From Psychrobacillus lasiicapitis (GTDB lineage Bacteria; Bacillota; Bacilli; Bacillales_A; Planococcaceae): a DNA stretch of 64,000 bases. The stretch is taken from positions 124,001 to 188,000 of the forward strand of contig NZ_VDGH01000002.1 in the NCBI RefSeq assembly GCF_006861795.1, read 5' to 3'. Made by a program: the position numbers and the translations under genes. The notes under the pieces are model-generated. The model searched no databases and had not been told where the DNA came from. It saw only the letters and a list, made by a program, of their open reading frames with translations. How positions within the stretch are numbered: position 1 is the stretch's first letter; each line of letters opens with the position of its first letter. Of this stretch, positions 18,253-26,550 are shown piece after piece.

Positions 18253-18707
18253 TGGACCAAAAACAATTCGATAAAATAGTCGAAAGACAGACCCCTAAAC
18301 CCGTAATGTTTTTTAGTATAATAAAAGCATTTTTAATAGGAGGTGCTATTTGTACGATAGGGCAGCTAATTACTTTTTTTTATATACGATTTTTCCCTTT
18401 TACAGAAAGAACAGCTGCAAATCCAACAGTAGCTACGATGATCTTCATTGTAATGATCTTAACGGGAACTGGATTATACAAAAAGATTTCTCAAGTTGGT
18501 GGAGCTGGTTCGGCAGTTCCGGTAACTGGTTTTGGAAACGCCGTCGTTTCTGCTGCAATTGAACATAAATCAGAAGGCTACGTATTAGGTGTAGGAGGGA
18601 ACATATTTAAGTTAGCTGGTTCCGTTATTGTGTTCGGTGTATTCTCTGCCTTTTGTGTAGCACTTATTAAAACAATTTTAGTGAAAATGGGAGTGGTCTC
18701 ATGGTGA
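18252..18707 (+). CDS. spoVAC: Stage V sporulation protein AC
   Basis: A 151-residue membrane protein with about four hydrophobic segments and the conserved stretch GGAGSAVPVTGFGNAVVSAAIEHKSEG. SpoVAC is thought to form a mechanosensitive channel in the spore inner membrane for uptake of Ca-dipicolinate during sporulation and its release at germination. It starts one base into the previous stop and ends 7 bases inside spoVAD, so the operon is translationally coupled. Confidence 0.95.
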   Translation: MDQKQFDKIVERQTPKPVMFFSIIKAFLIGGAICTIGQLITFFYIRFFPFTERTAANPTVATMIFIVMILTGTGLYKKISQVGGAGSAVPVTGFGNAVVSAAIEHKSEGYVLGVGGNIFKLAGSVIVFGVFSAFCVALIKTILVKMGVVSW

Positions 18708-19708
18708 ATACATTTGGGACAATTCAATTTAAAGAAAAACCTAGCATAGCAAGCACTGGTGTGGTTGTTGGACCAATGGAAAAAGATAGTCCTTTTGCTG
18801 CTTCATTCGATGAAATTCTTCCATTAGAGAATGAAAAAGATGAATCGTATGAGCAAGCCAATACACGTTTTATCGAAAAAGCCTGCGCGGTAACTGTTCA
18901 AAAAGGCCGTGAGCAGATAGAAAATATCGATATGTTTATCGGTGGCGATTTGATAAATCAGTTGTCTCCTACCAATTTTGCCGCAAGAAAATTAGCTATC
19001 CCTTTTTTAGGTGTTTTTTCAGCTTGTGCAAGTTCGATGGAATCAGTGATCCTTGGTAGCCTTCTAATAGAATCAGGTAATGCAAAGTCCATTTTAGCAG
19101 GGGCCTCAAGTCATCATCCGGCGGTGGAAAGGCAGTTTAGATATCCGCTTGAATATGGAGCGCAAAAACCTGGAACAGCTCAATGGACCGTAACTGGTGC
19201 TGGTTTTGCACTACTTCAAAATCATGTAAAAAATGCGCCGATTATTACACATGCCACGATTGGAAGAGTGGTCGATGGAGGTCAACAAAACCCTCTACAT
19301 ATGGGAGCTGCGATGGCACCTGCAGCAAGAGATACCATTGAAAGGCATTTAAAAAACACTAATAGTAAGATATCTGATTATGACGTTATTATGACAGGGG
19401 ACTTAGGAAAAATAGGATTGTCTATCTTAAAGGAAATGTTTCAAGATGAAGATAGTGGAGTGATCTTACAAGATGCAGGAGCGCAATTTTATGGAGACGA
19501 TTCTTTTTTCAATGCAGGGGCTAGTGGGGCAGGTTGTTCAGCCACTGTATTTTTTAGTCATATATACAAACAATTAAAAAATGGTGTTTATAAACGTGTA
19601 TTGCTTGTTGCAACAGGAGCGCTACTATCACCTTTAACATTTCAACAAGGTGAAACCATTCCTTGTATTGCGCATGCCATTGAATGCCGTATGGAAAAGA
19701 GGGGATAA
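18701..19708 (+). CDS. spoVAD: Stage V sporulation protein AD
   Basis: A 335-residue soluble protein with a thiolase/ketosynthase-like fold (FLGVFSACASSMESVILGSLLIESG, then NAGASGAGCSATVFFS). SpoVAD binds dipicolinic acid on the outside of the inner spore membrane. GGGAGTGG precedes the ATG. A conserved Cys is kept in FSACASS, though SpoVAD is not known as a catalyst. Confidence 0.96.
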   Translation: MVNTFGTIQFKEKPSIASTGVVVGPMEKDSPFAASFDEILPLENEKDESYEQANTRFIEKACAVTVQKGREQIENIDMFIGGDLINQLSPTNFAARKLAIPFLGVFSACASSMESVILGSLLIESGNAKSILAGASSHHPAVERQFRYPLEYGAQKPGTAQWTVTGAGFALLQNHVKNAPIITHATIGRVVDGGQQNPLHMGAAMAPAARDTIERHLKNTNSKISDYDVIMTGDLGKIGLSILKEMFQDEDSGVILQDAGAQFYGDDSFFNAGASGAGCSATVFFSHIYKQLKNGVYKRVLLVATGALLSPLTFQQGETIPCIAHAIECRMEKRG

Positions 19709-19709
19709 A

Positions 19710-20075
19710 ATGATTTCTTCATTAATTACTTCATTTATTGTTGGTGGCCTTTTTTGTGTTGTAGGTCAAATTTTAATGGACGGTTTAAAACTTACGCCTG
19801 CTCATACTTTAAGTACGCTAGTAGTAGTGGGATCTATTTTAGACGGTATTGGTTTATATGAACCATTAATTGATTTTGCAGGAGCAGGTGCAACCATTCC
19901 TATTAGCTCGTTTGGGAATTCATTAACGCATGGTGCCCTAATCGAAGCAGAAAAGCATGGACTGATAGGTGTAATAACAGGAATGTTCGAAGTCACAAGC
20001 TCTGGAATTAGCGCAGCCATCATATTCGGAGTAATTGGCGCATTTCTTTTTCAAAATCGGAATACGACCTACTAG
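19710..20075 (+). CDS. spoVAE: Stage V sporulation protein AE (AEb type)
   Basis: A 121-residue membrane protein, four hydrophobic segments, with FAGAGATIPISSFGNSLTHG mirroring the SpoVAC motif (FxxAGAxxPxxxFGN), as expected since AC and AEb are related. The ATG at 19710 lies two bases after the spoVAD stop, with GAGGGGA overlapping it. A longer in-frame start at 19650 would lie inside spoVAD and is rejected. No spoVAF, DUF1657 or DUF421 gene follows. Confidence 0.94.
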   Translation: MISSLITSFIVGGLFCVVGQILMDGLKLTPAHTLSTLVVVGSILDGIGLYEPLIDFAGAGATIPISSFGNSLTHGALIEAEKHGLIGVITGMFEVTSSGISAAIIFGVIGAFLFQNRNTTY

Positions 20076-20143
20076 TTAAAACGCCCTTTTTCTAAGTCAC
20101 CTCTTTGCATATAGTAAGTTGAAGAGGAGAGGAGGGAAAGGAT

Positions 20144-20281
20144 ATGTACGACTACTGTGGTGGAGGATATCCCGGCTATGGCGGAGGCTATGGTTACGGT
20201 GGAAATCGTAGCTCAACATTCGTTTTAATCGTTGTTTTATTCATCTTATTAATAATTGTAGGAGCAAGTTTTCTCCCTTAA
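20144..20281 (+). CDS. YjcZ-family sporulation peptide
   Basis: A 45-residue peptide: a Gly/Tyr-rich head ([16 protein letters not shown]) followed by one membrane segment ([20 protein letters not shown]). This is the classic form of the YjcZ/YjzB family of small sporulation proteins. GGAGGGAAAGG precedes the ATG at 20144. It lies between the spoVA operon and spoVIF, as yjcZ-type genes often do. Function is unknown. Confidence 0.88.
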   Translation: MYDYCGGGYPGYGGGYGYGGNRSSTFVLIVVLFILLIIVGASFLP

Positions 20282-20314
20282 TCCAAAACAATCATAATGT
20301 GAGGGGGAAAAGAA

Positions 20315-20560
20315 GTGCAAAATCCATTATTTAAAGCAATTGAAAATAAAACTGGAGTATCTATGGAAGACTTGTTTACGCTTGCCAATGCCATCTCATA
20401 TGCAGATTTTACGGATGAAAAGCAAGTGCGTAAAATTGTACGCAAAGTTGGCAAGCTAGCAAATAAACCAGTATCTCAACAAATGGAAGATGAATTAACG
20501 AAGTCCATTTTACAAAGTGGAAGCTCGTTAAGCTTAAAAGATATAGAAAAGCTTTTATAG
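20315..20560 (+). CDS. spoVIF: Stage VI sporulation protein F
   Basis: An 81-residue protein of the SpoVIF (YjcC) family: FKAIENKTGVSMEDLFTLANAI, then QVRKIVRKVGKLANKPVS. In B. subtilis SpoVIF works with GerE in late mother-cell gene expression and coat assembly. It starts with GTG at 20315, 7-8 bases after GAGGGGGAAAAG. Confidence 0.9.
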   Translation: MQNPLFKAIENKTGVSMEDLFTLANAISYADFTDEKQVRKIVRKVGKLANKPVSQQMEDELTKSILQSGSSLSLKDIEKLL

Positions 20561-20610
20561 ATAACAACTGAAAATTGAATTCTCTTTCGACAAAAAGTGA
20601 ACACTAAAAG

Positions 20611-20676
20611 CCTCAGAAAAATGGCTTATATTTTATCCGGTAAACTGGATAAAATATAAGTTCAAATTTTCTGAGG
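20611..20676. repeat. Long imperfect hairpin without T-run
   Basis: Outer arms CCTCAGAAAA/TTTTCTGAGG and a perfect 14-bp inner stem CTTATATTTTATCC (20625-20638) with its complement at 20647-20660 enclose the loop GGTAAACT. No T-tract follows, so it is not a standard terminator. It may be an RNA-stability element or a small palindromic mobile remnant. Confidence 0.7.
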
Positions 20677-20741
20677 TTAAGTGGTTTAAAGCATATTATT
20701 TTCGGGTAAGGAGTATATATAAATAGATGGAGGTGGAAAAG

Positions 20742-21047
20742 ATGGGCTATATTATTCCAAATCAACCAATACAGTCTCAGATTTATGCTAACCGTATGCT
20801 AATGGATAATTATAATTTTGCGTATATTGATAATGTGGATGGCGTTAGGATGAAGACAAGCTTTGACGAACATTTACATAAGCAAGAGCAAGAACTAGCA
20901 GAGAACGAAGAAGAGCAATTAAAGGAATCAAAAACAACAACTGATTTACCATTATATAAAAGCTTTATCCAACCAAACCCTATCAATTTATCACCAATAA
21001 TCGCGGAAATTAGCGGTAAAGGAAATAATATTAATCGTTATATCTGA
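20742..21047 (+). CDS. Unrecognised 101-residue protein of the sporulation block
   Basis: A small hydrophilic protein beginning M-G-Y-I-I-P-N-Q-P. It has a Tyr/Asn-rich head (about 1-35), an acidic helical middle (HLHKQEQELAENEEEQLK) and a Pro/Asn-rich tail. GGAGGTGG at 20729-20736 fits the ATG at 20742; an upstream ATG at 20727 overlaps that site. I do not recognise the family. Its place after spoVIF suggests a spore protein. It ends in a strong terminator. Confidence 0.7.
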   Translation: MGYIIPNQPIQSQIYANRMLMDNYNFAYIDNVDGVRMKTSFDEHLHKQEQELAENEEEQLKESKTTTDLPLYKSFIQPNPINLSPIIAEISGKGNNINRYI

Positions 21048-21050
21048 TGA

Positions 21051-21084
21051 AAATGCCAATATGTATGTTGGCATTTTTTTTTAT
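21051..21084 (+). terminator. Terminator after the 20742 gene
   Basis: AATGCCAA/TTGGCATT stem with T8. Confidence 0.88.
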
Positions 21085-21115
21085 TGGTTAGAAAGCTCTA
21101 TGGCTTGTCGATCAG

Positions 21116-21617
21116 TATAGGGAAACTGCGCGGTAGTGAGTTGAATGAAGTATCTGCTGGGATTTCCGCTTCAGGGCAGACGCTTTCCGCGGGGTGAGCG
21201 ATAAGCCATCACCGACGCTACGCGTACGATGTGATGGCTTATCTGTCTCACTCATCCCGCTGGAGTCGCCGCCCTTCCCCTTCAATCCAATAAAGCAAGC
21301 TACTTCCTTCATGTCACTAGCTATAAGGGAAATGTGAAGCATTATGAAACAAGAGAAGATGTAATACCAATAACTAGTTGAAAAAGACTAGCCGAGCTTT
21401 ATCCTAATAAACGAGCTACTTATTTGGTGATAGCCTTGTCTAATTTGGTTTAATTATTATGGAGTGGTAAACTTGATAAATTTATAACTTTGATACCTGC
21501 AGACACCAAGTTAGCAGCCCATCCATAATGATTGAAGCCATGCCGGCGGAAAGCGTCCGCCTGAAGCGAAAATCATAGTGAACCCTTAATAGGGCAACTT
21601 ACCGCACAGTTTCCCCA
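21116..21617. repeat. Interspersed-element locus B (inverted pair)
   Basis: The left copy starts TATAGGGAAACTGCGCGGTA (21116-21135) and runs through a GC-rich core to about 21290, with an inner 13-bp hairpin GATAAGCCATCAC (21200-21212) paired to 21231-21243. The right copy is inverted: GGCGGAAAGCGTCCGCC near 21545-21561 to TTACCGCACAGTTTCCCC at 21599-21616. About 230 bases of AT-rich DNA without a gene separate them. Confidence 0.75.
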
Positions 21618-21812
21618 TTATGTGCTACATTCTCTTATCATTGCACATTTCCATAGACCTTATCGAGCTAGACATAAGCGCTTGCAATGTATCATCTAAT
21701 ACTGGGCTTTTGACCAATTGAAACAGGCCCAAAGAACATATAGTAAAGACGATGATACCTGTGAGAAAGTGAATAACAGTTACAGCTAGAACCAATATTT
21801 TATAAAGGAGGC

Positions 21813-21827
21813 CTCGCAAATTGCGAG
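21813..21827 (+). promoter_or_regulatory. Palindrome over the start codon of the 21821 gene
   Basis: CTCGCAAATTGCGAG is a 7-bp palindrome around one base that includes the TTG start codon and lies 1 base after the ribosome site. In RNA it is too tight to form a full hairpin, but as DNA it could be a protein site. Speculative. Confidence 0.3.
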
Positions 21828-22915
21828 AAAAAAATATAGAAAAAGCATTAGGCACTCTTATAAATAGGGAAATTACTATATTTTTAAATAACAACCAATT
21901 TGCGGAAGGTGTTTTGCTAGATGCTACACACGACTATCTGGCTATTGATATAAACGAAAAAATTCATTATTTCACATTTGCCCATATTAATGCCTTTACG
22001 AAAAAGGCAAAAGATTTATACGCTCCAAAAAAGAGAGAAGTTCCACTAAACAGTAATGATTTTATAGGTATATTAACGAATCTGCAAAATGAGTGGGTAA
22101 CGATTAATTGTTTTAGCGATCAAACTTTTTGTGGAATCCTTAGCAGTGTGCTAGAGGATCATATTATTGTCACTAATGATGAATCGCTTCATTATATAGC
22201 TAAGTCCTATATTGTAAATATTCATCAAGGAGTTTTCCACGACCAATTTAAACTAAAAGAGGATGATGTGGAAAAATCCTTAACAACTAGTGAATTTAAG
22301 GAAGAAAAAGCAATTGAAGATCCTGTTTTAAGGTTACATGCAGTTTTGGAAAAACTAGTAGACGGTTCTAAAGAAGACGTACAAACATATTCCATTGAAA
22401 AAGAAGTTAATGAAAAGAATGAAGAACCGTTCATCGATAAAGAATCTACAAATAAAATAAACGAAAAAAGGATACTACTAACTCCTTGGAGTCAAATGAA
22501 TTACGACCAAAATACAATTGCGATTCCGGCAACCAACAGAAAAAAGCGTGCCCAAGTTATAGAGCCTCCATCAGAGTTAAACGAAGCATTTAAAGAAGAA
22601 AAGCTTGAACTTCCTAAAATAAATGAGTCAGCCTTAAAAGTACCTACTGAAAAATTGGAAGAACAGACAACCGAAACATTTATAAATCCTCAAGAGAAGA
22701 AAGCAATGGTAATCAAGCAATATTATGCCCTAATGAAACATGCCGGGCAAAATTCTGTCACTTCCGATCAAAATTTTTTGAGCGATAAATCTTCCTATAT
22801 AGAAAAAAATTTGGACAATAATGAAAGAAATAAAGATGAAAATGAAATGGTAGAAAAACAGTTCTATTCATTAATGAGACATGCAGCGAAAATGTATCGC
22901 AAATTGAGAGACTAA
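21821..22915 (+). CDS. Unrecognised protein with duplicated N-terminal domain and duplicated C-terminal motif
   Basis: A 364-residue protein. Two N-terminal segments look alike: REITIFLNNNQFAEGVLLDA..YLAIDI..KIHYF (about 16-55) and WVTINCFSDQTFCGILSSVLEDHIIVTND (about 89-118), each resembling a small beta-barrel such as the DUF2642 or Sm-like fold. A charged Glu/Lys-rich region (about 145-300) follows. Near the end, KQYYALMKHAG and KQFYSLMRHAAK repeat. The two-barrel plus long charged tail resembles some spore-coat proteins; this is inference. TTG 21821 has AAAGGAGG nine bases upstream. A strong terminator follows. Confidence 0.75.
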   Translation: MREKNIEKALGTLINREITIFLNNNQFAEGVLLDATHDYLAIDINEKIHYFTFAHINAFTKKAKDLYAPKKREVPLNSNDFIGILTNLQNEWVTINCFSDQTFCGILSSVLEDHIIVTNDESLHYIAKSYIVNIHQGVFHDQFKLKEDDVEKSLTTSEFKEEKAIEDPVLRLHAVLEKLVDGSKEDVQTYSIEKEVNEKNEEPFIDKESTNKINEKRILLTPWSQMNYDQNTIAIPATNRKKRAQVIEPPSELNEAFKEEKLELPKINESALKVPTEKLEEQTTETFINPQEKKAMVIKQYYALMKHAGQNSVTSDQNFLSDKSSYIEKNLDNNERNKDENEMVEKQFYSLMRHAAKMYRKLRD

Positions 22916-22934
22916 AAACCCTTTATTTCATAAC

Positions 22935-22972
22935 AAAAAGTGGAATGCATTCTTCGTGCATTCCACTTTTAT
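22935..22972. terminator. Bidirectional terminator between the 21821 gene and yjcF
   Basis: AAAAGTGGAATGCA with its perfect complement, 7-base loop, A and T tracts on both sides; serves convergent genes. Confidence 0.9.
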
Positions 22973-22981
22973 TAGCTACTA

Positions 22982-23410
22982 CTATAAACTTTTATCCATC
23001 GCACGATGCGGAATCCCTGCTTCTAAAAATTCAGGAGAAGTAATCGTGTACTGTCTTTTTTCATAAAATGGAATAGCATAGCTTTGGGCATTTAACTTCA
23101 GCTTTTGAAAACCATTTGAAAAAGCATAATCTTCCATACATTGCATCATTAAGTTGCCAAAACTTTTGCCTCTATATTTAGGTAAAATACAAACACGTTC
23201 TACTTTACCGATAGATGGTTCGGTCGAACGAATACGACCGGCACCAAAAGGTGTTTCTCCATCATACGCAACAAAATGAACTGCCTCCGCATCATATTCA
23301 TCTAATTCCAGATGAAGGGGCACATCTTGTTCTTCTACAAAGACTTTTCGTCGAACGAGGATTGCATCTTGATATTCTTTTTCCGATTCTACTTTCTTCG
23401 CAATAACCAA
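22982..23410 (-). CDS. yjcF: GNAT-family acetyltransferase (YjcF type)
   Basis: A 142-residue GNAT N-acetyltransferase. The acetyl-CoA loop is visible in VERVCILPKYRGKSFGNLMM (R-x-x-G-x-S/G-x), after the strands VRRKVFVEEQDVP and HFVAYDGETPFGAGRIR. The substrate is unknown. The start is TTG 23410, three bases after the yjcG stop, with no strong ribosome site of its own, so coupling to yjcG is likely. The same yjcF-yjcG-yjcH neighbourhood occurs in B. subtilis. Confidence 0.88.
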   Translation of the reverse strand: MVIAKKVESEKEYQDAILVRRKVFVEEQDVPLHLELDEYDAEAVHFVAYDGETPFGAGRIRSTEPSIGKVERVCILPKYRGKSFGNLMMQCMEDYAFSNGFQKLKLNAQSYAIPFYEKRQYTITSPEFLEAGIPHRAMDKSL

Positions 23411-23413
23411 TAC

Positions 23414-23929
23414 TTATTCAGCTCCAGACAATCTAAATGTTTCGTAAACGGTCCAAGAACCATCTTCTAGTTGATACAATAAGTGAATGCGATCGATTTG
23501 TTCTTCGAATTCGGCCCCAATCATTTTTAACTGAGGATAAATATCATCATGTTCACTAGCATTCATTTTTTGAGCAATTGTAATATGTGGAACAAATGTG
23601 TAGTTTTCGTCGTCATTAAATCCAATTCCATTTAAGCTTTTGTGTAAGGAGATTAAATCCTCTGTTGGTTCTACCTTAAAGTAGATAGCATTTGTAACAG
23701 GGGCAAATGAACTTACTTTAGACGTTTTTAACGTAAACGGTTTATGTTCTTTTACAACATGTGCTACGTTTTCTGCAATTTGCTTAATCTCGTTTTCGTT
23801 TGCTTCGAATACTCCTTTAATCGTCATATGCGGTGTGATTAATGCATAATGGGGGTCATAGCGCTTTCTATAGGAGTTAGCAAAGTCCTGTACTTTTTTA
23901 GATGGGAAAGCAACAATACCGTATTTCAT
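23414..23929 (-). CDS. yjcG: 2H phosphoesterase-superfamily protein YjcG
   Basis: A 171-residue protein, exactly the family's length. Two HxT motifs, PHMT and PHIT, about 90 residues apart define the 2H (LigT-like) phosphoesterase fold, which acts on 2',3'-cyclic or 2',5' phosphodiester bonds. The natural substrate of YjcG is not established. AGGAGGTAATG lies before the ATG. Confidence 0.93.
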   Translation of the reverse strand: MKYGIVAFPSKKVQDFANSYRKRYDPHYALITPHMTIKGVFEANENEIKQIAENVAHVVKEHKPFTLKTSKVSSFAPVTNAIYFKVEPTEDLISLHKSLNGIGFNDDENYTFVPHITIAQKMNASEHDDIYPQLKMIGAEFEEQIDRIHLLYQLEDGSWTVYETFRLSGAE

Positions 23930-23987
23930 TTTTCATTACCTCCTCGAAGTTTTAATATTCCACATACTCAGTATAACAAAAAAATAT

Positions 23988-24710
23988 TTATAAACCGAAA
24001 TTGTTTTTTAGTGATCTTTTCATATCAGGCTGCCAAAGCTTCCAAGTATGGTCTCCATCTAATTCGTCATAAAACGTGGAAAATCCTTTTTTTATTATTA
24101 AATTATGCAAATTTCTATTGGAGGTGACGAAATCGGTTAATAAGCCGTCTCCTGTTTTGACAGCCGTTTCGCCTTTCCCGAAGACATGATAAAGAGAGAA
24201 GGCATGAACTTCTTTATGGCTTTCTACTTGAGATAATACATACTCGTTTACTAGCGGAGAGTGTAGAATAACTTTACCAAAAGTATTCGGGTATTGAAGC
24301 GCTGTAAGTAAGGATACAGTAGCAGCAAGAGAATCACCGATTAATGCACGTCCCATTCCAATTTGATAAGTTGGATAGTTTGCATCTATGTAAGGGATAA
24401 GTTCCTGTGCTAAAAATCGAATATATGCTTGATGCTTTTCACCATCTGGATGATATTTTTCTCTACGATCTTTTACACTTTTGTAGGGAACGCCAATAAT
24501 GATTAAGTTTTCAATTTCTTTTTTCTCATATAATTCATCTGCAACTCGTGTAATACGCCCTAACTGAAAATAATCTTTTCCGTCGTTTGCGATAAGAATA
24601 GAATATTTATATAGTGGGGAATAATTGGGTGGTAAGTAAACAAGTAATTGCATATCTTCTTGCAATGCATTACTAAAAAGCGTTAAGTCTTGTACAACTC
24701 CTCTGTTCAT
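23988..24710 (-). CDS. yjcH: Putative esterase YjcH
   Basis: A 240-residue alpha/beta hydrolase of the esterase D / enterochelin-esterase type: LVYLPPNYSPLYKYSILIANDG, then the nucleophile region RALIGDSLAATVSLL with a Ser in GDSLA, and a C-terminal DGDHTWKLWQPDM with the likely His. The frame extends 72 bases further, but TAGGAGGA directly before the ATG at 24710 and the family length settle the start. It probably opens the yjcH-yjcG-yjcF unit. The substrate is unknown. Confidence 0.9.
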   Translation of the reverse strand: MNRGVVQDLTLFSNALQEDMQLLVYLPPNYSPLYKYSILIANDGKDYFQLGRITRVADELYEKKEIENLIIIGVPYKSVKDRREKYHPDGEKHQAYIRFLAQELIPYIDANYPTYQIGMGRALIGDSLAATVSLLTALQYPNTFGKVILHSPLVNEYVLSQVESHKEVHAFSLYHVFGKGETAVKTGDGLLTDFVTSNRNLHNLIIKKGFSTFYDELDGDHTWKLWQPDMKRSLKNNFGL

Positions 24711-24877
24711 ATAGATCCTCCTACAAGTAATCATGTTGTATAGAAATTGTAACATATACATGAACAGAGGTATAATAAACATCCATCATCTAAAAACATA
24801 GTGTTTTGTAAAATCACATGCTTGCATACTAAAAATGGATTAAAGCTTCGAAAAAATAACTAAAGGGGGCATTTTAA

Positions 24878-25462
24878 TTGGATAGACAAACGTCAAGAGT
24901 ACATTCACGAGTAGTGGAAAAAGCTGCAAATGATGCATTGCTTCGAAGAGGTGTAACAATTGAAGAAATCGCTAAAATCGTTTACGAAATGCAAACACCG
25001 TACAATAAAGGATTAACAATCGATCACTGTGTGGAGTCGGTGAAAAGTGTTTTGAAAAAAAGAGAAATGCAGCACGCTATTTTAGTAGGAGTCGAATTAG
25101 ATGAGCTTGCAGAGAAGAAGATGTTATCAGCACCTTTACAACAAATTGTAGAAGCAGATGAAGGGTTATTTGGGGTAGATGAAACGATTGCCCTAGGAGC
25201 GGTGTTTACTTACGGCAGTATTGCTGTGACTACATTTGGTCATTTAGATAAAAATAAAATCGGAATTATATCCAAGCTTGATACGAAAATCGGAATCGGA
25301 GTGCACACTTTTTTAGACGACCTCGTATGTAGTATTGCTGCAAGTGCGGCTTCTCGTTTAGCACATCGTACTAGAGATTTAGAAGAAGCAAATGAAACAT
25401 TTGAAGATATCAAGCCAGAGGAAACTGCACCTGAATCGAAAATAAAAGACGTTAGAACTTAA
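24878..25462 (+). CDS. yutG: PgpA/YutG-type phosphatidylglycerophosphatase-like protein
   Basis: A 194-residue protein of the PgpA (YutG) family. The conserved block GVDETIALGAVFTYGSIAVTTFGHLDKNKIGII and HTFLDDLVCSIAASAASRLAHR carries the acidic residues of the active site. Family members dephosphorylate phosphatidylglycerophosphate, but this soluble Firmicutes branch lacks the usual membrane helices and its role is less certain. The tail (about 170-194) is acidic. TTG 24878 has AAAGGGGGC upstream. Confidence 0.82.
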   Translation: MDRQTSRVHSRVVEKAANDALLRRGVTIEEIAKIVYEMQTPYNKGLTIDHCVESVKSVLKKREMQHAILVGVELDELAEKKMLSAPLQQIVEADEGLFGVDETIALGAVFTYGSIAVTTFGHLDKNKIGIISKLDTKIGIGVHTFLDDLVCSIAASAASRLAHRTRDLEEANETFEDIKPEETAPESKIKDVRT

Positions 25463-25470
25463 TAACTGTA

Positions 25471-25513
25471 AAACACCCAAGTGGCTTTATAAGTAGCTTG
25501 GGTGTTTCCTTTT
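25471..25513 (+). terminator. Terminator after yutG
   Basis: AAACACCCAAG/CTTGGGTGTTT stem and a T-rich tail. Confidence 0.82.
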
Positions 25514-25537
25514 CGGCTCGTTTTCATTAACTAACAG

Positions 25538-25578
25538 TCAAAATCCCAAGTCTTTTTACTAGAGACTTGGGATTTTAA
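25538..25578 (-). terminator. Terminator after the nuclease gene
   Basis: AAAATCCCAAGTCT and its perfect complement form a 14-bp stem; on the minus strand T-rich sequence follows. Confidence 0.82.
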
Positions 25579-25586
25579 TAAGTCAG

Positions 25587-26297
25587 TTACTCACCTGATT
25601 TTTTAAAGCCAGCTTTCACTGCATCTTCTTCAGAACAAAACCATTCTTCCGGTTTAGTTTCCTCATAATGCTTGCCGGTAGGGATATGATAAATTTTCTT
25701 TCCTTGCCGATTAATATTGCCTTTTATAAGGCATTTTCCATTTGTTTCAGTGGGTACAGTTTGGTTATTTATGACAGCAGTGTTAAAACCTCGATTTGTT
25801 ACATAGCCCGGGGTTTGCCAAACACCAAGTTTTTCGTTTTTTCCTCTTTCTTCTGCTTGTTCAAAAACATCTATGTATTTTGTGTTTGGAGGAAAGACAT
25901 ATGCCACGCGTGCTAGCCCTTCTTCTAGAAGTGTTTCTTGGACATTGACACCATCCACATAAATATAAGCAAGCATTCGATTGTAATCATCCAATCGATC
26001 TCCGGCATCAAATTCAATTGTGACATCTCCACTCTCGAGCAATTGTTTGTTGCGGGATTTTGCTTCTTCCCCATATGGCTGTTTACCAAGTGTTTGATGA
26101 TGCAATTCAGGTGTGTCAATTAGTAAGTACCTGATTGTCTCCACTTTCCCGTTATACTTTACTTTAATTGTATCCCCGTCTATGACATCTATTACCTCAA
26201 CAGGAGATGTTTCCTTAGTTTGTGTACTATCATCGGTGGAGATAACTTCACAACCGAATAGCATACAAAAACTTATGAGCAAAATTATCTTTTTCAT
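25587..26297 (-). CDS. Thermonuclease-family lipoprotein
   Basis: A 236-residue extracellular nuclease. A signal peptide ends in the lipobox MLFGC. The staphylococcal nuclease fold (about 35-165) has VIDGDTIKV, IRYLLIDTPE, YGEEAK and DDYNRMLAYIYVDG, with the Asp, Arg and Glu residues used in catalysis. The C-terminal segment (GKCLIKGNINRQGKKIYHIPTG...EEWFCSEEDAVKAGF) is a small repeat-like domain commonly attached to such nucleases. A GTG at 26306 is also in frame; ATG 26297 with GGTGATT is preferred. A role in DNA scavenging is inference. Confidence 0.9.
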   Translation of the reverse strand: MKKIILLISFCMLFGCEVISTDDSTQTKETSPVEVIDVIDGDTIKVKYNGKVETIRYLLIDTPELHHQTLGKQPYGEEAKSRNKQLLESGDVTIEFDAGDRLDDYNRMLAYIYVDGVNVQETLLEEGLARVAYVFPPNTKYIDVFEQAEERGKNEKLGVWQTPGYVTNRGFNTAVINNQTVPTETNGKCLIKGNINRQGKKIYHIPTGKHYEETKPEEWFCSEEDAVKAGFKKSGE

Positions 26298-26349
26298 TCT
26301 AATCACCGTTTATTAGTTTAACATACATAAAAGAAGAGAAAAATAATAC

Positions 26350-26392
26350 AAAAATCAGCTTTTCTTAAATGGAAGAAAAAGCTGATTTTTTA
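26350..26392. terminator. Bidirectional terminator
   Basis: AAAAATCAGCTTTTCTT and its near-perfect complement with A/T tracts; it follows the small minus-strand gene at 26407. Confidence 0.85.
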
Positions 26393-26406
26393 AGTAGAAA
26401 GTTTAT

Positions 26407-26550
26407 TCAATTATTACTCTCCGTTTCGTCTAGGTCTTCTTTAAAATATAAGAATGCTTCCTCGTCTAATTCTGATAACCGTTCTTTGTTAAGACCTAAC
26501 TCAAATGCACCTGTAAAAATAGGTTCCCACCAAGTATCTGTTTCTGTCAT
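26407..26550 (-). CDS. Small acidic protein, 47 residues
   Basis: A short acidic protein beginning M-T-E-T-D-T-W-W-E-P. It has AAAGGAGGAA at 8 bases from the ATG at 26550 and its own terminator, which argue that it is real. No family is recognised and no membrane segment is present. The longer frame up to 26613 contains the ribosome site and is rejected. Confidence 0.6.
   Translation of the reverse strand: MTETDTWWEPIFTGAFELGLNKERLSELDEEAFLYFKEDLDETESNN

Noticed and set aside
21625-21810. Minus-strand small membrane protein beside the 21821 gene
   Set aside because: A hydrophobic stretch is present, but the frame runs through the ribosome site of the plus-strand gene, has no ribosome site of its own, and ends against the inverted repeat.
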